From Streptomyces sp. KL109B (lineage in GTDB: Bacteria; Actinomycetota; Actinomycetes; Streptomycetales; Streptomycetaceae), in contig NZ_JASERL010000008.1 in assembly GCF_030766935.1 (NCBI RefSeq), forward strand, positions 354,356-418,355: a stretch of 64,000 bases of DNA, given 5' to 3'. Below are positions 19,458 to 26,369 of this stretch, in pieces (position 1 is the first letter of the stretch; the number at the start of each line of letters is the position of its first letter). Made by a program: the position numbers and the translations under genes. Below the pieces are notes generated by a model that did not search any database, had not been told where the DNA came from, and saw only the letters and a program-made list of their open reading frames with translations.

Positions 19458-20075
19458 ATGCGCACAAGCCCCACCACTCGACCACGCACAGGCGTCGGAC
19501 GCCGCAGACGGCTGCGTACGGCGGCCCTGGCGGTCGCGGCGACGGCGGCGCTCACGCTGCCCGTCGGCACGGCACACGCGGAGGACTCCGTCCTCGCATC
19601 CAAGCGCCTGAACATCACCATGCAGGCGCAGCAGAAGACGAACTGGTGCTGGGCCGCGAGCGGCAACACCATCGCGACGTGGTTCGGCGGGAACTACTCG
19701 CAGAACCAGTTCTGCAACGCCGCCTTCGGGCGCGCGCAGGGCTCCGACTGCCCCAACTACCAGGCCACCCTCGGCAACGTGCAGGACGGCCTCTACTGGG
19801 CGGGCGTCAACCCCGGCTCGTACGTGACCGGTTGGCTGCGCTACCCGACCGTACAGGGCGAGATCAACGGCAACCGGCCCGTCGAGACCCGCATCCAGTG
19901 GTCGAGCGGCGGTGGCCACATGCACGTCCTGTACGGCTACGACGACGCGAACAGCTGGGTCTACTGGGGCGACCCCTGGCCCTCCAACAGCCGCTACAAC
20001 TGGGCGTCCCACGCCTGGTACGTCGGCAACAGCTCCTTCTCCTGGACCCACTCGCTGTACCGGATCGGGGCGTGA
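19458..20075 (+). CDS. Secreted papain-like cysteine protease (AvrRpt2/C39-like)
   Basis: A 205-residue secreted protein. Residues 1-41 form a signal peptide (basic RRRRLR, core TAALAVAATAALTLPVG, cleavage after TAHA). The mature part begins as a papain-fold peptidase of the AvrRpt2/C39 type: QQKTNWCWAASGNTIATWF with nucleophile Cys64 and oxyanion Gln58, then GGGHMHVLYGYDD with catalytic His154 or His156, then VYWGDPWP supplying the Asp172. ATG 19458 follows AGGGAGGA. The next gene overlaps or abuts its stop (GTGA/ATG), so the two exported proteins are translationally coupled. The substrate is unknown. Confidence 0.85.
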   Translation: MRTSPTTRPRTGVGRRRRLRTAALAVAATAALTLPVGTAHAEDSVLASKRLNITMQAQQKTNWCWAASGNTIATWFGGNYSQNQFCNAAFGRAQGSDCPNYQATLGNVQDGLYWAGVNPGSYVTGWLRYPTVQGEINGNRPVETRIQWSSGGGHMHVLYGYDDANSWVYWGDPWPSNSRYNWASHAWYVGNSSFSWTHSLYRIGA

Positions 20076-20080
20076 GCGCG

Positions 20081-20884
20081 ATGACACGACGCACCCGCAT
20101 CGCCGCCTCCGCCGTCACCGGCGCCGCCGCGACCCTCCTGCTCGGCCTCGCGGCCCCGCACGCGAGCGCGACGCCCACGACACCCACCCCGGTCTCCGAG
20201 CACGCGCGCGTGGCGGCCCACGACGCGGCGGTGGCGGACGGCACCCTGGACACGCTGTCCCGCTTCTTCGCCCGCGACGGCGCGCTCACCAAGTCGGCCG
20301 CCGCGCCCCGCATAGAAGGCGAGCGGGCCGTACCCGTCTACTACTTGTCGCGTGACTTCGTCGCGGGCAAGAAGGGCGCGGACATCGCGGAGCCGGAATT
20401 CCTTGCTTCGAAGGCGGTGGCGTCGGACGGCCGGAAGGCGTCCCTGTGGACCGTCGAACAGAACGGCTCCTGGAAGGTGGTCAACATCGCCTCCGGAGAC
20501 GACGAGACCCGCTACGCCGACCTCGGCCACCGCGAGCTCCCCGGCGGCACCGTCTTCCACGAACCACAGATCAACGCCTGGTACGTGGCCGACCACGCGC
20601 GCGTACTGCCGCTCGACGCGGACGCCGTACGAGCCGTCGGCCGCGCCGGAACCTCCGTGTCGGCCTACCGCGCCCGCGTCGCCCGCGCCTACGGCGACAA
20701 GCTGCCCGGCTCCGCGTACGCGAAGAAGGGCGAGGCGGGCGGCTACGGCCCGGCGGCCGCGACGGCACCCGGGAAGCCCGGCCCGGAACCGACCGCCACG
20801 GTCGCCGGAGCCGGAGTCCTCGCGGCGGCCCTCGGCCTGACCGGCGTCGCCGTGCGCCGCGCCCGTTCGCGCCGCGTGAACTGA
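20081..20884 (+). CDS. Exported protein with C-terminal membrane anchor, coupled to the protease
   Basis: A 267-residue protein with a signal peptide (1-30, ASAVTGAAATLLLGLAAPHASA) and a C-terminal hydrophobic helix followed by basic residues (VAGAGVLAAALGLTGVAVRRARSRR), so the body would sit outside and the tail would stay in the membrane. No LPXTG-type sortase motif precedes the helix. The body (35-225) has no domain I recognise; it is rich in Ala and charged residues with motifs VPVYYLSRDFVAG and ASLWTVEQNGSWKVVNIASGDDE. An in-frame GTG at 20072 overlaps the protease stop (GTGA). Adjacent position suggests a partner, inhibitor or substrate of the protease; that is inference only. Confidence 0.72.
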   Translation: MTRRTRIAASAVTGAAATLLLGLAAPHASATPTTPTPVSEHARVAAHDAAVADGTLDTLSRFFARDGALTKSAAAPRIEGERAVPVYYLSRDFVAGKKGADIAEPEFLASKAVASDGRKASLWTVEQNGSWKVVNIASGDDETRYADLGHRELPGGTVFHEPQINAWYVADHARVLPLDADAVRAVGRAGTSVSAYRARVARAYGDKLPGSAYAKKGEAGGYGPAAATAPGKPGPEPTATVAGAGVLAAALGLTGVAVRRARSRRVN

Positions 20885-20896
20885 CCGTCCCCCGCC

Positions 20897-20933
20897 CCGG
20901 GGTGCCCGGCGCGACCGCCGCCGGGCACCCCGG
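20897..20933 (+). terminator. Terminator ahead of uvrC
   Basis: CCGGGGTGCCCGGCG (20897-20911) pairs with CGCCGGGCACCCCGG (20919-20933), 15 bp with a 7-nt loop, ending one base before the uvrC -35 element. Confidence 0.7.
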
Positions 20934-20934
20934 A

Positions 20935-20957
20935 CTGTCACACCCCGCAAGTAGGGT
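20935..20957 (+). promoter_or_regulatory. Candidate DNA-damage-type promoter of uvrC
   Basis: CTGTCACAC (20935-20943), 8 bp, TAGGGT (20952-20957), then 7 nt to ATG 20965 with no Shine-Dalgarno. The -10 and spacing are perfect; the -35 departs in its last three bases (CAC for GTG), so it is weaker than the uvrA and uvrB copies. Confidence 0.5.
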
Positions 20958-20964
20958 GTCTGAC

Positions 20965-23046
20965 ATGGCCGACCCCTCCAGCTACCGCCCCAAGCCGGGA
21001 CAGATCCCCGACTCCCCAGGGGTGTACAGGTTCCGCGACGAGCACCGCCGGGTGATCTACGTCGGGAAGGCGAAGAGCCTGCGCCAGCGCCTGGCGAACT
21101 ACTTCCAGGACCTGGCGAACCTGCACCCCCGGACCCGCACGATGGTCACCACGGCGGCGTCCGTGGAGTGGACGGTGGTGTCCACGGAGGTCGAGGCGCT
21201 GCAGCTGGAGTACTCCTGGATCAAGGAGTACGACCCCCGGTTCAACGTCAAGTACCGCGACGACAAGAGCTATCCGTACCTCGCGGTGACCATGAACGAG
21301 GAGTTCCCGCGGGTCCAGGTGATGCGCGGCCAGAAGAAGAAGGGCGTGCGCTACTTCGGTCCGTACGGGCACGCGTGGGCGATCCGCGACACGGTGGACC
21401 TGCTCCTGCGCGTCTTCCCCGTCCGCACGTGCTCCAAGGGCGTGTTCAACAACGCGGAGCGCACCGGCCGGCCCTGCCTGCTCGGCTACATCGGCAAGTG
21501 CTCGGCGCCCTGCGTCGGCCGCGTCACCCCCGAGGAGCACCGCGAACTCGCCGAGGAGTTCTGCGACTTCATGGCGGGCCGCACGGGGACGTACATCCGG
21601 CGCCTGGAGAAGGACATGGCGTCGGCGGCCGACGAGATGGAGTACGAGCGGGCGGCCCGCCTGCGCGACGACATCGAGGCCCTGAAGAAGGCCATGGAGA
21701 AGAGCGCCGTCGTCCTCACCGACGCCACCGACGCCGATCTCGTCGCCCTCGCCGAGGACGAGCTGGAGGCGGCCGTCCAGATCTTCCACGTGCGCGGCGG
21801 ACGCGTGCGCGGCCAGCGCGGCTGGGTCACCGACAAGGTCGAGGCGGTCACCAGCGCGGGCCTCGTCGAGCACGCGCTCCAGCAGCTCTACGGAGAGGAG
21901 TCCGGGGACGCCGTCCCCAAGGAGGTCCTCGTCCCCGCGCTGCCCGACCCCCTGGAGCCCGTCCAGGCCTGGCTCACCGAGCGCCGCGGGTCGAACGTGT
22001 CGTTGCGCATCCCGCAGCGCGGCGACAAGAAGGCCCTCATGGAGACGGTCCACCGCAACGCGCAGCAGGCGCTCGTCCTGCACAAGACGAAGCGCGCCTC
22101 CGACCTCACCACGCGCTCGCGCGCGCTTGAGGAGATCGCGGCGGCCCTCGACCTGGACAGCGCCCCGCTGCGCATCGAGTGCTACGACATCTCGCACCTC
22201 CAGGGCGACGACGTCGTGGCCTCCATGGTCGTCTTCGAGGACGGCCTGGCCCGCAAGAGCGAGTACCGCCGCTTCGAGATCAAGGGCTTCGAGGGGCAGG
22301 ACGACGTCCGCTCCATGCACGAGGTCATCACCCGCCGCTTCAAGCGCTACCTCGCCGCCCAGGAGAAGTCGCGCGAGTGGTCGGACGAGGAGCTGGCCGC
22401 CGCCGAGACCGCGGACGACACGGGCCCCGAGGAGTCGCGCCTCACCGAGGACGACGGCAGGCCCAAGAAGTTCGCCTACCCCCCGCAGCTCGTGGTGGTC
22501 GACGGCGGGCAGCCGCAGGTCGCGGCGGCCAAGCGGGCCCTGGACGAGCTGGGCATCGACGACATCGCGGTGTGCGGCCTCGCCAAGCGCCTCGAAGAGG
22601 TCTGGGTGCCGGACGAGGAGGACCCGGTGGTCCTGCCCCGCACCAGCGAAGGGCTGTACCTGCTCCAGCGCGTGCGCGACGAGGCGCACCGCTTCGCGAT
22701 CACGTACCAGCGCACCAAGCGGGCCAAGCGTTTCCGGGCGGGCCCGCTGGACGAGGTGCCGGGGCTCGGGGACTCGCGCAAGCAGGCGCTGCTCAAGTAC
22801 TTCGGTTCGGTGAAGCGGCTGAGGGCTGCCACCATCGACCAGATCTGCGAGGTTCCCGGGATAGGCCGCAAGACGGCCGAGGCCATCGTGGCGGCCTTCT
22901 CCAAGGCCGCGCCCTCGGCTCCGGCTGTGAATACGGCCACCGGAGAGATCATTGAAGACGAAGCGGTCGGTACGACGGACGTGCCGACCAGTGGGGAACC
23001 CGTCAGAGCGGGGGCCCCGGAGGAACGACGGGGGCAGGAGACATGA
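20965..23046 (+). CDS. uvrC: UvrABC system protein C (excision endonuclease)
   Basis: Makes both incisions around the lesion held by UvrB. The 693 residues show the N-terminal GIY-YIG nuclease domain (SPGVYRFRDEHRRVIYVGKAKSLRQRL, from about residue 13), a cysteine-bearing middle segment (CSKGVFN, CLLGYIGKCSAPC), the UVR motif (about 210-245), the RNase H-like 5' nuclease region (IECYDISHLQGDDVVASMVVFEDG, VVVDGGQPQV) and tandem helix-hairpin-helix motifs near the C-terminus (VPGLGDSRKQALLKYFGSVKRL, VPGIGRKTAEAI). ATG 20965 has no ribosome site but ideal leaderless spacing. It leads a four-gene operon; its stop overlaps the rapZ start (ATGA). Confidence 0.96.
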   Translation: MADPSSYRPKPGQIPDSPGVYRFRDEHRRVIYVGKAKSLRQRLANYFQDLANLHPRTRTMVTTAASVEWTVVSTEVEALQLEYSWIKEYDPRFNVKYRDDKSYPYLAVTMNEEFPRVQVMRGQKKKGVRYFGPYGHAWAIRDTVDLLLRVFPVRTCSKGVFNNAERTGRPCLLGYIGKCSAPCVGRVTPEEHRELAEEFCDFMAGRTGTYIRRLEKDMASAADEMEYERAARLRDDIEALKKAMEKSAVVLTDATDADLVALAEDELEAAVQIFHVRGGRVRGQRGWVTDKVEAVTSAGLVEHALQQLYGEESGDAVPKEVLVPALPDPLEPVQAWLTERRGSNVSLRIPQRGDKKALMETVHRNAQQALVLHKTKRASDLTTRSRALEEIAAALDLDSAPLRIECYDISHLQGDDVVASMVVFEDGLARKSEYRRFEIKGFEGQDDVRSMHEVITRRFKRYLAAQEKSREWSDEELAAAETADDTGPEESRLTEDDGRPKKFAYPPQLVVVDGGQPQVAAAKRALDELGIDDIAVCGLAKRLEEVWVPDEEDPVVLPRTSEGLYLLQRVRDEAHRFAITYQRTKRAKRFRAGPLDEVPGLGDSRKQALLKYFGSVKRLRAATIDQICEVPGIGRKTAEAIVAAFSKAAPSAPAVNTATGEIIEDEAVGTTDVPTSGEPVRAGAPEERRGQET

Positions 23047-24158
23047 GCGAGCAGGACCACGAGAGCAGCGAAAACAGCGACCACAGTGACACGAGCGGCA
23101 CGCCACAGGGCCCCGCAGCACACGAACAGCCGCAACCACAGCACGGAGCACAAGTGAGCACGGGCACGGGATCAGGCACAGGAGAAGGCAAGGACACCAG
23201 CACCAGCACCAGCACCAGCGCCGGCACGGGCACGGGCGGCGACCCCGGCGCGGGCAAGCCCGCCGACACGCCGAGCGCCCCCGGCGTCCCCGACACCGCC
23301 ATCCCCGAGCTGGTGATCATCTCCGGGATGTCGGGCGCGGGCCGCTCCACGGCGGCGAAGTGCCTGGAGGACCTCGGCTGGTTCGTCGTCGACAACCTGC
23401 CGCCCGCGCTGATCCCCACCATGGTGGAGCTCGGCGCCCGCTCGCAGGGCAACGTGGCGCGGATCGCGGTCGTCGTCGACGTACGAGGACGCCGCTTCTT
23501 CGACAACCTCCGGCAGTCCCTCGCCGACCTGGAGGCCAAGCACGTCACACGGCGCATCGTCTTCCTGGAGTCCTCCGACGAATCCCTGGTGCGCCGCTTC
23601 GAGTCGGTGCGCCGCCCGCACCCCCTCCAGGGCGACGGCCGCATCGTCGACGGCATCGCCGCCGAACGCGAGCTCCTGAGAGAGCTGCGCGGCGACGCGG
23701 ACCTGGTCATCGACACCTCCAGCCTGAACGTGCACGAGCTGCGCGCCAAGATGGACGCCCAGTTCGCCGGCGAGGAGGAGCCCGAGCTGCGGGCCACCGT
23801 CATGTCGTTCGGCTTCAAGTACGGCCTCCCGGTCGACGCCGACCTCGTCGTCGACATGCGCTTCCTGCCGAACCCGCACTGGGTCCCCGAGCTGCGCCCC
23901 TTCACCGGGCTCAACGAGGAGGTGTCGAACTACGTCTTCTCGCAGCCCAGCGCCAAGGAGTTCCTCGACCGCTACACCGAGCTGCTCCAGCTCATCGCCG
24001 CCGGTTACCGCCGCGAGGGCAAGCGCTACGTGACGATCGCCGTCGGCTGCACGGGCGGCAAGCACCGCTCCGTCGCGACCTCGGAGAAGCTCGCCGCCCG
24101 CCTCGCTTCGCAAGGCGTCGAGACGGTGGTCGTCCATCGGGACATGGGACGGGAATGA
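23043..24158 (+). CDS. rapZ: RapZ-family nucleotide-binding protein
   Basis: P-loop protein of the RapZ/YvcJ family; in E. coli it guides RNase E to a small RNA controlling cell-wall precursor synthesis, while in Gram-positives the role is less clear. Of 371 residues, the first 88 are low complexity (Ser/Thr/Gly/His/Pro, with STSTSTSAGTGTGG from a CACCAG-type hexamer repeat); the family core starts at PELVIISGMSGAGRST, a Walker A in which Arg101 replaces the usual Lys, a substitution common in actinobacteria. Later motifs are RRPHPLQGD and GCTGGKHRSV. ATG 23043 overlaps the uvrC stop, and its own stop overlaps the yvcK start. Confidence 0.92.
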   Translation: MSEQDHESSENSDHSDTSGTPQGPAAHEQPQPQHGAQVSTGTGSGTGEGKDTSTSTSTSAGTGTGGDPGAGKPADTPSAPGVPDTAIPELVIISGMSGAGRSTAAKCLEDLGWFVVDNLPPALIPTMVELGARSQGNVARIAVVVDVRGRRFFDNLRQSLADLEAKHVTRRIVFLESSDESLVRRFESVRRPHPLQGDGRIVDGIAAERELLRELRGDADLVIDTSSLNVHELRAKMDAQFAGEEEPELRATVMSFGFKYGLPVDADLVVDMRFLPNPHWVPELRPFTGLNEEVSNYVFSQPSAKEFLDRYTELLQLIAAGYRREGKRYVTIAVGCTGGKHRSVATSEKLAARLASQGVETVVVHRDMGRE

Positions 24159-25192
24159 CAGGACGTACGCTGCGGCTCACCAGCAGGATCCGCCGCAGAA
24201 CCTCACCGGTGACGCCCGGCAAGGGCACCACCCCGAAGGTCGTCGCCCTCGGCGGCGGCATGGGCCTGTCGGCGTCCCTGGCCGCGCTGCGCCGCATCAC
24301 GAACAACCTCACCGCCGTCGTCACGGTCGCCGACGACGGCGGCTCCAGCGGACGCCTGCGCGACGAACTGGGCGTGCTGCCGCCCGGCGACCTGCGCAAG
24401 GCCCTCGCGGCGCTGTGCGGGGACGACGACTGGGGCCAGACCTGGGCCCGCGTCATCCAGCACCGCTTCCAGTCCAAGGGCGACCTGCACGAGCACGCGG
24501 TCGGCAATCTGCTGATCGTCGCCCTGTGGGAGCAGCTCGGCGACCACGTCCAGGCGCTCGACCTGGTCGGCAAGCTGCTCGGCGCGCAGGGCCGGGTGCT
24601 GCCCATGTCCGCCGTGCCGCTGGAGCTCCAGGCGCAGGTCAAGGGGCACGATCCGACACGCCCGGACGACATCGAGACCGTACGGGGTCAGGCCACGGTC
24701 GCGCTGACCCGCGGCGAGGTCCAGTCGGTGCACGTGGTGCCGCGCGATCCGCCGGCCGTTCCGGAGGCCGTGGCCGCCGTGCGCGACGCGGACTGGGTGG
24801 TGCTTGGCCCCGGCTCCTGGTTCTCCTCCGTGATCCCGCACCTGCTGGTCCCGGAGCTGCTCGACGCGCTGGTCGAGACGAAGGCCCGCAAGGTCCTCTC
24901 ACTGAACCTCGCGCCCCAACCGGGAGAAACCGAAGGGTTCTCCCCGCAGCGTCATTTGGAGGTTTTGGGACGACACGCCCCTAAACTCGCCTTGGACGTG
25001 GTGCTGGCCGACGAGGCCGCCGTGCCCGATCGCGAGTCCCTCACCGAAGAAGCCAAGGAGCGCTTCGGTGCCGCGGTCGAGCTGGCGCCGGTGGCCAGGC
25101 CCGACGGCACACCGAGGCATGATCCGGAGCTGTTGGCCGCCGCGTACGACCGTATTTTTCGGATGCATGGAAGGATCGGCCCATGGCGATGA
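24155..25192 (+). CDS. yvcK: YvcK/CofD-like protein (gluconeogenesis factor)
   Basis: A 345-residue member of the YvcK family, related to CofD 2-phospho-lactate transferase; in Bacillus and mycobacteria it is needed for growth on gluconeogenic carbon and for cell-wall integrity, and it binds UDP-GlcNAc. Motifs are VVALGGGMGLSASLAALRR, VTVADDGGSSGRLRDELGVLPPGDLRKAL, HEHAVGNLLIVALW and GPGSWFSSVIPHLLVPEL. A basic 20-residue N-terminal extension (RTLRLTSRIRRRTS) precedes the core. ATG 24155 overlaps the rapZ stop; whiA begins inside its last codons. Sporulation-specific whiA transcription is known to arise within this gene in other streptomycetes. Confidence 0.93.
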   Translation: MTGRTLRLTSRIRRRTSPVTPGKGTTPKVVALGGGMGLSASLAALRRITNNLTAVVTVADDGGSSGRLRDELGVLPPGDLRKALAALCGDDDWGQTWARVIQHRFQSKGDLHEHAVGNLLIVALWEQLGDHVQALDLVGKLLGAQGRVLPMSAVPLELQAQVKGHDPTRPDDIETVRGQATVALTRGEVQSVHVVPRDPPAVPEAVAAVRDADWVVLGPGSWFSSVIPHLLVPELLDALVETKARKVLSLNLAPQPGETEGFSPQRHLEVLGRHAPKLALDVVLADEAAVPDRESLTEEAKERFGAAVELAPVARPDGTPRHDPELLAAAYDRIFRMHGRIGPWR

Positions 25193-26208
25193 CGGCAGCG
25201 GTGAAGGACGAGATCTCCCGGCTTCCCGTCACCCGGACCTGCTGCAGGAAGGCCGAGGTCTCGGCGATCCTGCGGTTCGCGGGCGGCCTTCACCTGGTGA
25301 GCGGCCGCATCGTGATCGAGGCGGAGCTGGACACCGCGATGGCCGCACGGCGGCTCAAGCGGGACATTCTCGAGATCTTCGGGCACAGCTCGGAGCTGAT
25401 CGTGATGGCGCCCGGCGGGCTGCGACGCGGTTCGCGGTTCGTTGTACGGGTGGTGGCGGGCGGCGACCAGCTGGCCCGCCAGACGGGCCTGGTGGACGGC
25501 CGCGGCCGTCCGATCCGGGGCCTGCCCCCGCAGGTGGTCTCGGGGGCCACCTGCGACGCGGAGGCGGCCTGGCGCGGCGCGTTCCTCGCGCACGGCTCGC
25601 TCACCGAGCCGGGGCGCTCCAGCTCGCTGGAGGTGACCTGCCCCGGGCCCGAGGCGGCGCTCGCGCTGGTCGGCGCCGCCCGCCGCCTCCAGATCGCGGG
25701 CAAGGCCCGCGAGGTGCGCGGCGTGGACCGCGTGGTGGTGCGTGACGGCGACGCGATCGGCGCGCTGCTCACCAGGATGGGCGCGCACGAGTCGGTGCTC
25801 GCCTGGGAGGAGCGGCGGATGCGCCGCGAGGTGCGCGCCACGGCGAACCGCCTCGCGAACTTCGACGACGCGAACCTGCGCCGCTCGGCCCGCGCCGCGG
25901 TCGCCGCAGGAGCCCGCGTGCAGCGCGCCCTGGAGATCCTCGCCGACGACGTGCCCGAGCACCTCGCCGCCGCCGGGCGGCTGCGCATGGAGCACAAGCA
26001 GGCCTCCCTCGAGGAGCTGGGCGCGCTCGCCGACCCGCCGCTGACCAAGGACGCCGTCGCGGGCCGCATCCGCCGGCTGCTCGCCATGGCGGACAAGCGG
26101 GCGCAGGACCTCGGTATCCCCGGCACGGAGTCCAACATCACGGAGGACATGACCGAGGACATGGCGGAGGACATGGCCGAGGAGATGGCGGACAACCTGG
26201 CGGGCTGA
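25183..26208 (+). CDS. whiA: Sporulation transcription factor WhiA
   Basis: DNA-binding regulator that, with WhiB, switches aerial hyphae from growth to sporulation septation. The protein has an N-terminal LAGLIDADG homing-endonuclease-like domain (with LAHGSLTEPGRSSSLEV retained), lacking nuclease residues, and a C-terminal helix-turn-helix (KQASLEELGALADPPLTKDAVAGRIRRLLAMA). It differs from related WhiA proteins in its last 25 residues, an acidic Met/Glu/Asp stretch made from imperfect repeats (TEDM, AEDM, AEEM). ATG 25183 or ATG 25189 are both possible; it overlaps the yvcK end by 10 bp. Confidence 0.96.
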   Translation: MAMTAAVKDEISRLPVTRTCCRKAEVSAILRFAGGLHLVSGRIVIEAELDTAMAARRLKRDILEIFGHSSELIVMAPGGLRRGSRFVVRVVAGGDQLARQTGLVDGRGRPIRGLPPQVVSGATCDAEAAWRGAFLAHGSLTEPGRSSSLEVTCPGPEAALALVGAARRLQIAGKAREVRGVDRVVVRDGDAIGALLTRMGAHESVLAWEERRMRREVRATANRLANFDDANLRRSARAAVAAGARVQRALEILADDVPEHLAAAGRLRMEHKQASLEELGALADPPLTKDAVAGRIRRLLAMADKRAQDLGIPGTESNITEDMTEDMAEDMAEEMADNLAG

Positions 26209-26227
26209 ATCCGCCTGAAGTTCAACC

Positions 26228-26271
26228 GGCCGGTGGTGACGCCCAGTTGAGGGCGTCACCACCGGCCTTTT
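26228..26271 (+). terminator. Strong intrinsic terminator after whiA
   Basis: A 17-bp perfect stem (26228-26244 with 26251-26267), six-base loop AGTTGA, then TTTT. It ends the uvrC-rapZ-yvcK-whiA operon. Confidence 0.9.
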
Positions 26272-26369
26272 CGCCCCCTTGACTTGACCATGAACCGTCA
26301 TGAGTCTGGCGCTTGTTCGCTTCTGCGGCATCGCGCCACAACCGTGGCAGACAACTGCAAGGGGGGCTC

